Positions 26,355-37,703 of a stretch of 64,000 nucleotides of DNA are shown piece after piece. Source of the stretch: an uncultured Clostridia bacterium (lineage in GTDB: Bacteria; Bacillota; Clostridia; Oscillospirales; Acutalibacteraceae); the NCBI GenBank assembly GCA_946566955.1, contig CAMNXD010000002.1, positions 87,915 to 151,914 of the forward strand, in the 5' to 3' direction. Positions within the stretch are counted from its first letter, which is position 1. Every line of letters begins with the position of its first letter. The position numbers and the translations under genes are program-made. The notes beneath the pieces were generated by a model. That model ran no database searches. It saw only the letters and a list, made by a program, of their open reading frames with translations, and was not told the origin of the DNA.

Positions 26355-27020
26355 CTATTCTTTAACTTGATCTTCACATGTGAATTTTATCATGTTTTTT
26401 AACATATTGTCAAGGACTTCTGTGATTTTTTGTATTGAAGGTCCTCCCAATACTGCACAAAGTACTGTTATAAATCCAAAAACTCCCCCCATCCAAATTC
26501 CGATGGCTAGCGTCAGAACATCCATTACAATTTTTACAATTTTAAAGGATTTATTTATTTTATCACTCACTATTATTGCAAGAGCAGTCCAAGGGTCAAT
26601 CCCTATTTCCGCTACGATAAATAAACTTATCCCTACGAAAGCAAATATGCATCCTATTAAAGAAAGAAATAATCTAAAATACAAATTTTCTGAAAAACCA
26701 CAGTATTCGTATATAAAAACTCCTAAATTTACAAATGGTCCAAGTACCGCTAAGTATATAGCTGTACCTATGTTTACGTATTTTCGATCCATTAAATACA
26801 CTAAAACTATAAGAATACAGTTTATAATGTTTATAGCAAGACCTATATCTAAACTCAAAGCAAGGCTAAGACCTTCATAAAATACAGTTATAGGGTCAGA
26901 TCCCCAACAGGCTTTTATATTAAATGCTGCCCCTACTCCAATTAGCAAAAGTCCAAAAAGACAAACTAGAATTTTTTTAATCCACACAATAGCGTTTCTC
27001 TTATTTAAAATATTTATCAC
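26355..27020 (-). CDS. YczE/YyaS-family membrane protein
   Basis: 221-residue membrane protein with five to six hydrophobic helices. The double pattern [24 protein letters not shown] and later [18 protein letters not shown], each ending in a Gly-x-Asp-Pro turn, is typical of the YczE/YyaS family of unknown function. Its ATG overlaps the deoB stop by 4 nt, so it is co-translated with phosphopentomutase. In this setting a transport role tied to nucleosides is possible but unproven. Confidence 0.8.
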   Translation of the reverse strand: MINILNKRNAIVWIKKILVCLFGLLLIGVGAAFNIKACWGSDPITVFYEGLSLALSLDIGLAINIINCILIVLVYLMDRKYVNIGTAIYLAVLGPFVNLGVFIYEYCGFSENLYFRLFLSLIGCIFAFVGISLFIVAEIGIDPWTALAIIVSDKINKSFKIVKIVMDVLTLAIGIWMGGVFGFITVLCAVLGGPSIQKITEVLDNMLKNMIKFTCEDQVKE

Positions 27021-28183
27021 CTATTTACCTCTTTTAAAAAGGATTTCCCTTGTAATTCATTTTTTATTTTAAAATACTCTAGGATGGTAGAAGATATATC
27101 TCCAAAAAAATCCCTCGTGCCTAGATTCACTCCCTGCTTTAAATCGGGTCCGTAAATAATCATAGGAGTATATTCTCTTGAGTGATCTGTGGAAGCAGTA
27201 GAAGGATCGCAGCCATGATCCGCCGTTATAATTAGCACGTCCTCATCTTTTAGCTTCTTAAGGATTTCTTTAAGTTTACTATCAAAATAAGTTAGCGCTT
27301 TTGCATAACCTTCAACGTCATTTCTGTGACCGTAAAGCATATCAAAATCTACCAAATTCACAAAGCAAAGACCTTCAAAGCTTTCATCCATTATTTTTAG
27401 AGTTTTCTCTATACCATCACTGTTTCCAGCTGTTTTAAGCGACCTCGTTATTCCCCTACCGGCAAATATATCATTTATTTTTCCAACAGCCACAACTTCT
27501 TTACCGTTTTCTTTAAGTAAATCTAAAAGCGTTATTTTAGGAGGAGCTAAAGAAAAATCATGTCTATTAGAAGTGCGAGAAAAATTCGGATAACTTCCAA
27601 TAAAAGGTCTGGCTATCACTCGCCCTACGGCATGATTACCCTGTAGAAGAGCACGGGCAATTTTGCAAACTCTATAAAGCTCTTCAGGCGGGATTACTTC
27701 TTCATGCGCTGCTATTTGAAACACGCTGTCTGCAGAAGTATAGACAATTAATTTTTTATCGCAAACGCTCTCTTGACCGTAATCTAAAAGAACTTTAGTT
27801 CCAGAATAAGGTTTATTACAAAGAATTTTATATCCACTTTTGGTCTCAAAGCTTTTAATGATCTCCTCTGGAAAGCCTTTTGGGTACGTTGGAAGCGGTC
27901 GAGATGACTCAACCCCAGCAATTTCCCAATGACCTATTATTGTGTCTTTACCCTTGGATTTTTCGCTCATCCTTGCAAAGCTCCCTACGGGACTAACTTC
28001 TTTCGAGGTATAGTCAATGCCATCAATATTAAAAAGACCAAGTCTTTTCATGTTTGGCATAGAAAAACTACTACTTTCAAAGCAGGCTTTTAAGGTATTG
28101 CTACCACTATCACCGTAAAGATGGGCATCCGGCATTTCTCCAATTCCAACGCTATCGAGGACTATTAAAAATACTCTTTTCAT
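27017..28183 (-). CDS. deoB: Phosphopentomutase
   Basis: 388-residue alkaline-phosphatase-superfamily enzyme that converts (deoxy)ribose-1-phosphate to the 5-phosphate, linking nucleoside phosphorolysis to DeoC and the pentose pathway. Metal and active-site motifs are present: [13 protein letters not shown] at the start, the phosphorylated Thr in [10 protein letters not shown], and [22 protein letters not shown] near the C-terminus. It lies 16 nt after parC. Confidence 0.96.
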   Translation of the reverse strand: MKRVFLIVLDSVGIGEMPDAHLYGDSGSNTLKACFESSSFSMPNMKRLGLFNIDGIDYTSKEVSPVGSFARMSEKSKGKDTIIGHWEIAGVESSRPLPTYPKGFPEEIIKSFETKSGYKILCNKPYSGTKVLLDYGQESVCDKKLIVYTSADSVFQIAAHEEVIPPEELYRVCKIARALLQGNHAVGRVIARPFIGSYPNFSRTSNRHDFSLAPPKITLLDLLKENGKEVVAVGKINDIFAGRGITRSLKTAGNSDGIEKTLKIMDESFEGLCFVNLVDFDMLYGHRNDVEGYAKALTYFDSKLKEILKKLKDEDVLIITADHGCDPSTASTDHSREYTPMIIYGPDLKQGVNLGTRDFFGDISSTILEYFKIKNELQGKSFLKEVNR

Positions 28184-28199
28184 ACATATACCTCCAAGT

Positions 28200-30431
28200 T
28201 TATTCGAGTTTCATTTGTTCACAAGATACATCTAAGTTTTGCGGCAATTTTCCGGAAGACGGCAATTTTTTCGCTATATATAGTTTTTCATCTCTTATAC
28301 TGCCTAGACTGTATGCCCGCGCATACACTAATTTATGACCTCTTTTTTGCTTCATCACGCATATTCCTTGAGTGTTTTTGGACTGCTTTAAATTTACATC
28401 TTTTGTACTAAATATCAAGACTTTTCCAGAGGAAGATTTTAAAAGATAATTGGTGTCATCTCGCAAGTGGGCGCAGCTAACAAGCTGATCTTCCTCGAAG
28501 TAGGCCTTTACAAGCTTTTTTCTATTCGTTTTAGTAAAGTACGCTTTAAAGTCTACCTTTGCTACTTTCCCAGATGCAAAAAAGAACATCATAAAACCTA
28601 AGTAGTCAGAGGTGGCAGCCAAATATATAACCTTTTCACCTTTTTCAAAGCCCGCTAGAGCAGGAATATACTCACCCATTGAACTAGATTTCATATCGCT
28701 AAAGGTATGAGCTTTAAATTTGTAGACTTTTGCTTGATTGGAAAAAAACAGTAGATCCCAGCGGTTACTCCCAGAAATTTGCTGTACTATTTCATCTTCA
28801 TTTTTGAGTTTTTGTTCAGAGTTCATTTTCAGGGACTGAGGAGTTATTTTTTTGAAGTATCCTTCTTTGCTCAAAAAGAAATTTACAGGGTAGTCTGGAA
28901 CGTCTATTTCTTCTTCTTCAAACTCTTCTTGAGAGATCAAAGTGCTTTTTCGAGACCTGCCGTAGGTTGAAGCAACACGATTTAAGTCTTCAATAATAAG
29001 CTCATCTACTTTTGAGTTATCAGAGGATATAAGTTCTAGGTTAGCAATGCTTATCTTTAAGTTCTCGATTTCACTTGTGCGTTTTAGTATGTATTCTTTA
29101 TTTAAATGGCGAAGTTTTATATTTGCAACGTACTCCGCTTGAATTTCGTCCATTTTAAAACCTTGCATGAGGTTTGGAACTACCTGCGTTTCTTGAGGAG
29201 TATTTCTAATGATAGAAATAGCTTTATCAATATCAACTAAAATCATTTTTAGTCCTTCAAGTAAATGGAGCTTTTCTTTTTCGCGAGTTAAGTCGAATAA
29301 AACTCTTCGCTTAACGCTTTCCTCTCTAAATTCAATCCATCTTCTGATGATTTCACGAATTCCCATAACCTTTGGAGCTCCGGAAATTAAAATATTAAAA
29401 TTACAAGAAAAAGTATCTTCTAAAGGAGTAACTCTAAAAAGCTTTCTCATTAATTTCTCCGGGTCAACTGCTCGTTTGAGATCCAAAGTTATTTTAAGAC
29501 CCTCAAGCCCTGTTTCGTCGCGTACATCCGCTAGCTCACGCAGTTTGCCGTTTTTCATAAGCTCCGCTATTTTTTCTATAATTGCTTCGCTAGTTGTTGT
29601 AGGGGGAATTGCAGTTATATCTACACAGTTTTCTTTACTATCATAAGTATATTTCGCCCGCACTTTTATTCCTCCGCGGCCGGTTTCATAGATTACCTTA
29701 AGCTTTTCCCTATCGTAAATTATCTCTCCAGCCCCTGGAAAGTCCGGGGCAATTAAAGTAGAAAGGATGTCATGATTAGGGTTTTTAATAAGCTTTATGG
29801 TCGTTTTGCATACTTCCTGCAAATTAAAAGGACAAATCGAGCTAGCCATCCCTACGGCAATACCAGTATTTGAATTTACTAAAACTGAAGGGAAAGAGCA
29901 CGGTAAAAGAGAAGGTTCTTTTAAAGTATTATCGTAGTTGTCGACGAAATCTACAGTATTTTTTTCTATATCCCTAAAAAGTTCTTTGCAAATACCTTCC
30001 AGCTTTGCTTCCGTATACCTCGAAGCAGCACATGCCATATCACGTGAATAAAATTTTCCAAAATTTCCTTTAGAGTCTACGTATGGATGTAAAAGAGCTT
30101 CGTACCCTCGGCTAAGGCGTACCATAGTATCATAAATTGCACTATCTCCATGGGGATTTAATTTCATAGTTTGACCCACAATATTAGCGGATTTAGTTCT
30201 CGTTTCACCCAAAAGACCCATTTTAAACATAGTGTAAAGAAGCTTTCTATGCGAAGGCTTGAAGCCATCTATTTCGGGGATTGCTCGAGACATTATAACG
30301 CTCATAGCATAAGGCATATAGTTGTTTTTTAAAGTGTCTGCGATTTTTTCTTCTATAATTTCTCCAGCGTTATAAATAAACCCTTTTACTTTTGAGCTCG
30401 GCTGCCGAGATTTAGATTTTTTACTTGCCAC
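28200..30431 (-). CDS. parC: DNA topoisomerase IV subunit A
   Basis: 743-residue type II topoisomerase A subunit. The catalytic tyrosine is Y139 in [10 protein letters not shown]. The quinolone-determining region [10 protein letters not shown] keeps Ser97 and Asp101, the residues changed in resistant strains, so no target-site resistance is apparent. The C-terminal half contains a coiled coil and beta-pinwheel-like repeats and is shorter than in typical GyrA, which favours ParC. It lies 10 nt after parE. Together they separate linked daughter chromosomes. Confidence 0.9.
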   Translation of the reverse strand: MASKKSKSRQPSSKVKGFIYNAGEIIEEKIADTLKNNYMPYAMSVIMSRAIPEIDGFKPSHRKLLYTMFKMGLLGETRTKSANIVGQTMKLNPHGDSAIYDTMVRLSRGYEALLHPYVDSKGNFGKFYSRDMACAASRYTEAKLEGICKELFRDIEKNTVDFVDNYDNTLKEPSLLPCSFPSVLVNSNTGIAVGMASSICPFNLQEVCKTTIKLIKNPNHDILSTLIAPDFPGAGEIIYDREKLKVIYETGRGGIKVRAKYTYDSKENCVDITAIPPTTTSEAIIEKIAELMKNGKLRELADVRDETGLEGLKITLDLKRAVDPEKLMRKLFRVTPLEDTFSCNFNILISGAPKVMGIREIIRRWIEFREESVKRRVLFDLTREKEKLHLLEGLKMILVDIDKAISIIRNTPQETQVVPNLMQGFKMDEIQAEYVANIKLRHLNKEYILKRTSEIENLKISIANLELISSDNSKVDELIIEDLNRVASTYGRSRKSTLISQEEFEEEEIDVPDYPVNFFLSKEGYFKKITPQSLKMNSEQKLKNEDEIVQQISGSNRWDLLFFSNQAKVYKFKAHTFSDMKSSSMGEYIPALAGFEKGEKVIYLAATSDYLGFMMFFFASGKVAKVDFKAYFTKTNRKKLVKAYFEEDQLVSCAHLRDDTNYLLKSSSGKVLIFSTKDVNLKQSKNTQGICVMKQKRGHKLVYARAYSLGSIRDEKLYIAKKLPSSGKLPQNLDVSCEQMKLE

Positions 30432-30441
30432 TTTATCCCTC

Positions 30442-32451
30442 CTAACTTACGTCTAAGTTTTCAATATATAAATGTCCATTTTTAACTATATATTCTTTTC
30501 TTCCGGGCAAATCGTCTCCCAAAAGGGTATCAAACATCTTAGAAGTTTTTATTGCATCCTCCGGCATCACTTTTATAAGTCTGCGAGTCTTAGGATTCAT
30601 AGTTGTAAAGTTCATCATTTCGGGTTCATTTTCTCCAAGACCTTTAGAGCGCTGGATTGTAAACTTTTTATTTCCTATTTTTTTTAAAAAGCTTTCTTTT
30701 TCATTTTCGTTGTATGCAAAATAAGTTTCGCTTCCGGAATTTATTTCGTAAAGCGGCGACTCTGCTATAAATACTTTGCCTAGACTTATAAGTTGAGGCG
30801 TAAGTCTGTAAATCATTGTGAGAAGTAAAGTGCGAATTTGAAAGCCGTCCACATCTGCATCAGTGCAAAGTATAACTTTACTCCAGCGCAGTGAATTAAT
30901 ATTAAAAGAGGAAAGTTCTTTACTAGCCTTAGACTGCTTAACTTCTATTCCGCAACCTAAAACTTTTATGAGGTCAACTATTATTTCGCTTTTGAATATT
31001 CTGCTATAATCTGACTTTAAGCAATTTAAAATTTTACCTCTTATGGGAATAATAGCTTGAAATTCCGGGTCCCGTGCTTGCTTGCAGGCCCCTAGCGCCG
31101 AGTCTCCTTCAACTATAAAAAGCTCTCTTTGCTTTACGTCTTTACTTCTGCAGTCTACGAACTTAGCCACCCGGCTTGCAACGTCCATAGTACTGGTAAG
31201 CTTTTTCTTAAGGTTTAATCTGGTTTTTTCAGCATCTTCTCGGCTTCTTTTATTTATAAGAATCTGATTGCAAATCTTTTCGGCATCTTCAGGATTTTCT
31301 ATGAAATATACTTCTAAGTAACGTTTAAGCTCACTAGTGAGCGAATCTTGAATTCCTTTGTTAGTTATAGATTTTTTAGTTTGATTTTCATAAGAAGTCA
31401 TCGTTGAAAACGACGAAATGACTATTACCAAAGAATCTTCAACGTCTGAAAAAGAAATCTTATTTTCATTCTTAGTATACTTGCCGGATTGCTTTAAGTA
31501 ACTATCTATATGCGAACAAAGTGCACTTCTTACTGCTTTTTCAGGCGCTCCACCGTGCTCTAGAAAACTCGAGTTATGATAGTACTCCATAAAACTGATT
31601 TTATTTGAAAACGCAAATGCTATATTAGCTTTAAGCTTATAAAAGGGTTTATCTTCTCTGTCTTTAACTTTATCTTCTAAGCTCCAGCTTTGAACCGGAG
31701 TGAGGTATTCATCTTTTAAAGTCTCGTCGAGATAGTCTACTATACCTCTTGGATATTTAAATTCTACTTCCTTAAACGACGAGTCGTCGTTTTGAAATTT
31801 AAGTATAAATTTTACCCCTTCATTAACTATAGCTTGTCTTTTCAGTACGTCTAAAAAGTATTCAAGAGGAATAGAGATATCTGTAAACACATCTAAATCC
31901 GGTTTCCAACGAATTTTAGTTCCTGTATCTTTATACTTGTAATGCTCTTTTATAAGTCCGCCAATGCAGCTACCTTTTTCAAAATGAAGAGTATATTTAA
32001 ACCCGTCCCTTTTGACTTCAACATCCATATATTCTGATGCATACTGAGTTGAGCAAAGACCAAGACCGTTTAAGCCGAGTGAATATTCATAATTGCTTTG
32101 AGTTTCGTTATTATATTTTCCTCCAGCATAAAGCTCACAAAAAAGAAGCTGCCAGTTATAAGCATTTTCTTTTGCATTGAAATCAACTGGAACTCCCCTT
32201 CCGTGGTCTTCTATTTCTATGGAATTATCAAGGTAATATGTAAGGTGTATCGTGCTTCCGTAGCCTTCACGCGCTTCATCTATAGAGTTTGAAAGTATTT
32301 CAAAAACAGAGTGCTCGCATCCTTCTATTCCGTCGGAGCCAAATATAACTGCTGGACGCTTTCTTACTCGGTCCGCTCCTTTAAGAGAAGAGATACTCTC
32401 ATTACCATACTTATTTTTATTCAGAATTCTCTCTCCCAACATAATATTCAT
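30442..32451 (-). CDS. parE: DNA topoisomerase IV subunit B
   Basis: 669-residue ATPase subunit. The GHKL ATP site shows ILSNSIDEA and DHGRGVP, followed by the transducer domain and the Toprim nuclease-religation domain with IVEGDSALG and the metal-binding CTDADVDG. It opens a leftward transcription unit with its own consensus promoter. The start MNIMLGERI is accepted; a start at the second Met is equally possible. Confidence 0.92.
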   Translation of the reverse strand: MNIMLGERILNKNKYGNESISSLKGADRVRKRPAVIFGSDGIEGCEHSVFEILSNSIDEAREGYGSTIHLTYYLDNSIEIEDHGRGVPVDFNAKENAYNWQLLFCELYAGGKYNNETQSNYEYSLGLNGLGLCSTQYASEYMDVEVKRDGFKYTLHFEKGSCIGGLIKEHYKYKDTGTKIRWKPDLDVFTDISIPLEYFLDVLKRQAIVNEGVKFILKFQNDDSSFKEVEFKYPRGIVDYLDETLKDEYLTPVQSWSLEDKVKDREDKPFYKLKANIAFAFSNKISFMEYYHNSSFLEHGGAPEKAVRSALCSHIDSYLKQSGKYTKNENKISFSDVEDSLVIVISSFSTMTSYENQTKKSITNKGIQDSLTSELKRYLEVYFIENPEDAEKICNQILINKRSREDAEKTRLNLKKKLTSTMDVASRVAKFVDCRSKDVKQRELFIVEGDSALGACKQARDPEFQAIIPIRGKILNCLKSDYSRIFKSEIIVDLIKVLGCGIEVKQSKASKELSSFNINSLRWSKVILCTDADVDGFQIRTLLLTMIYRLTPQLISLGKVFIAESPLYEINSGSETYFAYNENEKESFLKKIGNKKFTIQRSKGLGENEPEMMNFTTMNPKTRRLIKVMPEDAIKTSKMFDTLLGDDLPGRKEYIVKNGHLYIENLDVS

Positions 32452-32478
32452 TGAGTCTATATAATGTCTGACAATTTT

Positions 32479-32507
32479 ATTATATTCTCAAAAATAGAGA
32501 GAGTCAA
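32479..32507 (-). promoter_or_regulatory. Sigma-A promoter of the parE operon
   Basis: On the minus strand TTGACT (32502-32507) and TATAAT (32479-32484) with a 17-bp spacer, about 30 nt before the parE start. It appears to drive parE, parC, deoB and the YczE-type gene. Confidence 0.88.
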
Positions 32508-32582
32508 ATAAAATACCTATATGTAAATTTTTCCTGCATTGTAAAGCTGCTTTTATAAAAACCGTCTCTTATGATAATTAAA

Positions 32583-35111
32583 TTAAAATACTTCTATTCT
32601 TTCTGCTTGACCTTGAATCTGTGAAATTATTTCGTAGCCTATAGTATCGCAAATATCTGCCATTTCCTCTATAGTTACATTGACGTTATCAAATATTGCC
32701 ACTTCATCTCCAACTTTGACCTCTCCTTTAATATCCGTGATATCAATCATAGTTAAATCCATACAGATAGTCCCAACAATCGGTGCTCGCTGACCGTTGA
32801 CAACAAAACAACCATTTTTTTCGTTATTAATGTTAAAAAGTTTTCTAGGTATTCCGTCCGAATATCCTATAGCAACCGTTGCTATTTTACTTTTACGAGT
32901 AGTTGTAAATCTTCTACTATAGCTAATTGGAGTTCCTTTATCCACTTCCCTTATTTGAAGTATTGATGAAACAAGCTTTAAAGAAGGTTTCAAAGATATT
33001 TTGTTCTTAGTCATTTCACTTGGATGATAACCATAAAGTAAGTACCCCGGCCGTACCATATTAAAATGGTTAGCTTTGGGATTAAAAATTGCTGCGCCTG
33101 CACATGCGTGTTTATACTGAACTTTGCCATAAACTTGTTCAAAATCATTAACGGCTTTAGAAAACACAGAAGTCTGTTTTTCAGTGAAACTTAAACTTTC
33201 TTCGTCGTCGGTATCTGCTGAGGAGTAGTGCATAAAAATACCTTCAACAACAATGCCGCTCAATTTAGAGAGCTCTTTTGCAAATTGAGAAGCATAACTT
33301 GGGTCAATACCCAATCTTCCATGGCCACTATCAATCTCAACGTGTATTTTAGATACTATATCTTGCCGTAATGACTCTTGGTTTAGCTCTCTAGCAAATT
33401 CCAAATCTGAAACTGCTGCAATATGCTGATTCCTTACAATTTCAAAAATGTCTTTTAAAGCCGGCTGATAAATTATTAACATCTTTTTATTCGGAACAGT
33501 TTTTTTTACGATATTTGCTTCTCTAACGTCTGCTACTGCCAAATACTTACTGTTTTGAAATACATTTGAAATTATTTCGGCTCCTGCTCCGTACGCATTT
33601 GCCTTTACCATAGGCATAACTTCCACGTTCTCTCCAACAGCTAATTTTACTTGAAAATAATTAAATTTAACTGCATTTATATCAACGTAAAGCTTTGATG
33701 AGCTATATACAGGACAAATAGCATTTGAAATTTTAGAAGATTCTATATACTTTTTTAATATTTCATAAAATTCCTCCATTTTCATGTTACGAGAGCCTTT
33801 TATAAGAATTACGTCCCCTGCGCTTACTTTACCGCTGAGAACATAATTTTTAAGTGCTTCTATTAAGCACTTTCTCTTTGACTCATCAAAGCACTGAGAA
33901 TTATCGCTCATTCCATTTTTAAAAGCTTCGAAATCTTTACCTATAAAAAATGCATAGTCTACCTTGTTAAGCACGCAGCTTAAACCCAGCTTATAATGCT
34001 CTTGAGGACTAAATCTTCCGAGCTCCAACACTTGACCTAAAATAGCAATTTTCTTGCCCTTACTCTGATATGTCGATAAGGTTTTAAGAGCAGCTTCCGC
34101 AGAATCCGGACTGGAATTATAGTAATCCTTAATTATAGTGACATCGCCTACTTGGATAGTCTCTAAGCGCATAGGAGAAGGAACGTAGCTTTTAAGCCTA
34201 TCAAGAGAAGAGGCAGGAGATATACTAAATTCTAAGCCACAGCAAATGGCAAAAAGGGCGTTTGCAACATTATGCTTTCCGAGCGTGGGAAGAATTCCAT
34301 AAAACATATCGTCTTTGTATTTTACTTTAAAACGAAGTGAAGGTGTACTATCTTCAATATCATAAGCCATTAACTGTGATAAAAAGGGATTTGTTCCGGT
34401 AAGCATAATTTTAAAATCTTCAATTTTTAACTTGCTTAAAAGCTCATCATCTGAATTTAAAATTAAAGTGCCACCTTTTTTCATACCATCTAATACTTCA
34501 AGCTTAGCTTTTAAAATATTTTGTAAAGAACCTAAATTTCCCATGTGAGCCTTGCCAATATTCGTAATAACTGCAACATCTGGCTTGGCAATCTTTGAAA
34601 GGGTGCTTATTTCTCCTGGACTGTTCATTCCTAGCTCTAAAACTGCAACGTCGAAACTGTTGTCAATTTCAAAAATGCTTTTAGGAAGACCTATTTCGTT
34701 ATTATAATTTCTATCCGTCGAAAACACCTTATATTTTTTAGATAGCACAGTTGAAATCATATTTTTAGTTGTAGTTTTACCAGTGCTTCCCGTCACTGCA
34801 ACTACTTTAAGCGAAAGCTTAGAGCGGTAATAAGACGCTAATTTCTGAAGTGCTTTAAGAGTATTTTCTACCTTCAAGATAGGCAAAGAGCACGGGATAT
34901 CTTTTGAGCACACTATAGCACACGCACCCTTTTGCTGAGCAACAGAAATAAATTCATGACCATCGTAAAAGTTCCCAGTCAGTGCAAAATATATATCGCC
35001 CTTTTGGAGAGTCCTTGTGTCAGTACTAACTCCATAAGCATAATCCTCACTTACATTTTCAAGCATCGCATTAATTACCTTGGCTATTTCGGATATTTTA
35101 ATTTTTTCCAT
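32583..35111 (-). CDS. murF-alr: Bifunctional MurF-alanine racemase fusion
   Basis: 842 residues joining two peptidoglycan enzymes. Residues 1 to about 460 are MurF, which adds D-Ala-D-Ala to the UDP-MurNAc-tripeptide: STDTRTLQKGDIYFAL, ATP loop GSTGKTT (108-114), LELGMNSPGEI and YNSSPDS. Residues about 472-842 are alanine racemase: the PLP lysine K503 in VKANAYGAG, HVEIDSGHGRLGI, MVRPGYLLYG and AIGYSDGIPR. No stop or shift lies between the halves. Such MurF-Alr fusions are familiar from Bacteroidetes and seem unusual in Firmicutes. The tandem Ddl gene ends 41 nt upstream, so the operon makes, joins and attaches D-alanine. Confidence 0.93.
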   Translation of the reverse strand: MEKIKISEIAKVINAMLENVSEDYAYGVSTDTRTLQKGDIYFALTGNFYDGHEFISVAQQKGACAIVCSKDIPCSLPILKVENTLKALQKLASYYRSKLSLKVVAVTGSTGKTTTKNMISTVLSKKYKVFSTDRNYNNEIGLPKSIFEIDNSFDVAVLELGMNSPGEISTLSKIAKPDVAVITNIGKAHMGNLGSLQNILKAKLEVLDGMKKGGTLILNSDDELLSKLKIEDFKIMLTGTNPFLSQLMAYDIEDSTPSLRFKVKYKDDMFYGILPTLGKHNVANALFAICCGLEFSISPASSLDRLKSYVPSPMRLETIQVGDVTIIKDYYNSSPDSAEAALKTLSTYQSKGKKIAILGQVLELGRFSPQEHYKLGLSCVLNKVDYAFFIGKDFEAFKNGMSDNSQCFDESKRKCLIEALKNYVLSGKVSAGDVILIKGSRNMKMEEFYEILKKYIESSKISNAICPVYSSSKLYVDINAVKFNYFQVKLAVGENVEVMPMVKANAYGAGAEIISNVFQNSKYLAVADVREANIVKKTVPNKKMLIIYQPALKDIFEIVRNQHIAAVSDLEFARELNQESLRQDIVSKIHVEIDSGHGRLGIDPSYASQFAKELSKLSGIVVEGIFMHYSSADTDDEESLSFTEKQTSVFSKAVNDFEQVYGKVQYKHACAGAAIFNPKANHFNMVRPGYLLYGYHPSEMTKNKISLKPSLKLVSSILQIREVDKGTPISYSRRFTTTRKSKIATVAIGYSDGIPRKLFNINNEKNGCFVVNGQRAPIVGTICMDLTMIDITDIKGEVKVGDEVAIFDNVNVTIEEMADICDTIGYEIISQIQGQAERIEVF

Positions 35112-35152
35112 AAAGACTTGCCTCTTTTTATTTAATTTCTGCTAATTTGAAC

Positions 35153-37564
35153 TTAAAACTTATTTGAAATTATTTTCTCTAAAAACTTCAAAGGATTCAT
35201 AGGAGGATTTTCTTTGCCCGCTTGTTGAAAAAGCACAGTTGAAGGAGAAAGAGCAGGAAGGGTATTAATTTCAATAATAATTATTTCTCCGCTTGAATTA
35301 TTTACAAAAACGTCTATTCTGCAATAGTCTTTTATGTTTACCTTCTCACACAGTTTTTGAACATAACTTTTAAGCTTTTCAATCAGTCGAGAATTTATTA
35401 TATACTCAGGAGGAGGAGTTATGTTTACTCCCATTCCACCTTGAAACTTTTCCTCTAAACTTAAAACACCAGAATCTGCAATTGTAATACTCGGGTTTAA
35501 GGCGTGATAAGAACCGCTATTTTCTACAACACCAATAGTTAATTCAATCCACTTGGTGGGCTCGTTATAAACAATTTTATTGTTAGAAATAACTATCTTA
35601 TCAACTTCGATGTATTCCTCGAACAAAAACTGCTTGTTGTGAATTCCTATACTTAGCTGTCCGCTATGCATTTTAAAACTTCCTGGGGGAGCAGTATCGA
35701 TTTTATTTTTAAAAAATCCAATATAATTTTTAAGTTCTTCTTCGTTTGAAAGTACGATTACTCCAGTTGAGCATCCATCGCACTGAGGCTTTACTACTAT
35801 CTTAGAACTTTCAAGCTTTTCAGTTAAACTTTGCCAGAAATTATGTAATTTTTCTTCACTTGCTTCTTGGAAGAGCTCTTCAACCGAAACAGAAATTTTT
35901 CGAGCTCCTCTTAAATTAGTTAAAGATAAAGAATCAACGATTTCGCTAGTTTTATACTTATCCATGCAGATTCTCGAGGCGTGAGAGCCCGAACCATTAA
36001 ATTTAATCTTGCTGTCTTCTAAAAGCTTTTGAATTCTTCCGTCTTCACCTAAGCCGCCGTGAAGTCCCAGAAATACATATGCGTTTTGAGACTTTGAATT
36101 TTCTATAAACTCTTCGAGTGAAATATAATCGCCGGATGTTTCATCCTCGAGGCCTAGATCTTCCCTAACTATACTAACCAAGGTTTTTTCGAGTTCATAC
36201 GTTTTTTTCATGCTGTGCTGGTAAATTATTTCTTCAACTGTGTGATTCAAGATAATGTCGTATGAAAGCGGAAGAACTTTTAATTCATTATTTTGAGACG
36301 TCAATAGGTATGGATGAGGTTCATACAATTTGGAATTTAAAAGCTTAAGCCAAACATTAGATCCACTCATCAAAGAAACCTGTCTTTCGGAGGTTGTGCC
36401 CCCCAGTAAAACATTCACTCTTTTTTTGTTTTCTAAGTGAAATCCTGGAAACTTTAAGTTTTGGCGTCTACAGGAATTTTCGAGTATATACTCTAGGATG
36501 CTTCTATGAGTAAATCCAACTTTTGCCCCTTGCTGGAATAAAAAACTGTTTTGTTCCATACCGGAAATAGGATTAAAGTCAGAAAAATAAATTTCACCAC
36601 TACTTAAAATCCATCCATCTATTCTCACAAAATCTTTTGCACCAACTATTTCAAATAATTTTTCTGCTTCATTTCGAATTTTCTGAATCAGCTCTCTTGA
36701 AAATCTAGGTGGATTATAGTAATGAGTTTCATTAGTGGGTAAATACTTTCTGCGAGTTGTAAAAAAGCCTTCTTCGCTCCATTTTTCCTTTACGTTCTTT
36801 TGAGAGCCACTTCGAGCTATACTTCCCGAAGACGTTTTAACCTCTATTTCAGTGGGAATTAAAGCAACTGGAGCGCCTTTAGAGTTTTGTAAAACCATAA
36901 CGGTAAATTCGTGACCTGTGCAAAACTGTTCTAACAAAATTTCGCTATACTGCTGCAGCTGTTCGAGAGCTTTTTCTATACATTCCCTGAGATTTTTAGC
37001 CAAAACCACTCCAAAAGAGGAGCCTCCTTTTACTGGTTTGATTACAACGTTATTCAGTTTATATTCTTCATAAAAAGCAGCAATTTTTTCACGAGCTTTT
37101 TCGTCTTTACAATTTAAAATCAGCTTCGGAACAGACCGAAAACCATGTTTTTTTAAAATTTCTGTTTCCGCATTAGCTTTATTGTACATTTTCTCGCAAG
37201 CTTCTTTGCCCGATGCAACAAATGGAATTTTATTATCCTCTAAAATTTTTTGTATAGTGCCGTCTTCACCGTAAATGCCATGCATCACAGGAACTACTAA
37301 ATCTGATTTCTTAAGTGCATTTAAAAACTCATCTTCAGAAAGTTTTTGACCTTCGTTTGCAAGCTTAAAGTCGAAATCGCTTGGAGTATTTGAATAAAGA
37401 AACGTTTCATTCACAAAATACTTATTTAAATAAGTATCGATAAAAATAACACTTATTTTGAGAGTTTCCGAGTTTCCTATATTATCGTAAAACGACCTAA
37501 CGGAATTAAGCGAAATGCCTCGTTCTAAAGAGGGTCCACCACAAAGTAAAAGCAGATTAAACAA
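35153..37564 (-). CDS. ddl: Tandem D-alanine--D-alanine ligase (two ligase units)
   Basis: 803 residues containing two complete-looking ATP-grasp ligases. Unit 1 (1 to about 375) has LLLCGGPSLERGIS, MHGIYGEDGTIQ, IKPVKGGSSFGV and SDFNPISGMEQNS. Unit 2 (about 382-803) has VLLGGTTSERQVSL, LHGGLGEDGRIQ, VKPQCDGCSTGV and IEINTLPALSPS. Both keep the EDG loop, the ATP-binding Lys and metal ligands, so both may be active. One unit may have changed its second substrate. Normal Ddl is about 350 residues with one unit. The start is TTG at 37562-37564, 7 nt after AGGGG. Together with MurF-Alr it forms a compact D-Ala operon. Confidence 0.92.
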   Translation of the reverse strand: MFNLLLLCGGPSLERGISLNSVRSFYDNIGNSETLKISVIFIDTYLNKYFVNETFLYSNTPSDFDFKLANEGQKLSEDEFLNALKKSDLVVPVMHGIYGEDGTIQKILEDNKIPFVASGKEACEKMYNKANAETEILKKHGFRSVPKLILNCKDEKAREKIAAFYEEYKLNNVVIKPVKGGSSFGVVLAKNLRECIEKALEQLQQYSEILLEQFCTGHEFTVMVLQNSKGAPVALIPTEIEVKTSSGSIARSGSQKNVKEKWSEEGFFTTRRKYLPTNETHYYNPPRFSRELIQKIRNEAEKLFEIVGAKDFVRIDGWILSSGEIYFSDFNPISGMEQNSFLFQQGAKVGFTHRSILEYILENSCRRQNLKFPGFHLENKKRVNVLLGGTTSERQVSLMSGSNVWLKLLNSKLYEPHPYLLTSQNNELKVLPLSYDIILNHTVEEIIYQHSMKKTYELEKTLVSIVREDLGLEDETSGDYISLEEFIENSKSQNAYVFLGLHGGLGEDGRIQKLLEDSKIKFNGSGSHASRICMDKYKTSEIVDSLSLTNLRGARKISVSVEELFQEASEEKLHNFWQSLTEKLESSKIVVKPQCDGCSTGVIVLSNEEELKNYIGFFKNKIDTAPPGSFKMHSGQLSIGIHNKQFLFEEYIEVDKIVISNNKIVYNEPTKWIELTIGVVENSGSYHALNPSITIADSGVLSLEEKFQGGMGVNITPPPEYIINSRLIEKLKSYVQKLCEKVNIKDYCRIDVFVNNSSGEIIIIEINTLPALSPSTVLFQQAGKENPPMNPLKFLEKIISNKF

Positions 37565-37703
37565 ATATATTACCCCTTTTTATATTAAAACTTAAGTTTG
37601 TTAAGCTTCTTTTCCAATACCTATTTATATTAAAACACACAAAAAAATATTTTTCAAATCTTTATAGATAATATTTTATTTAAATAAAGGGGTATTTTTA
37701 ACC

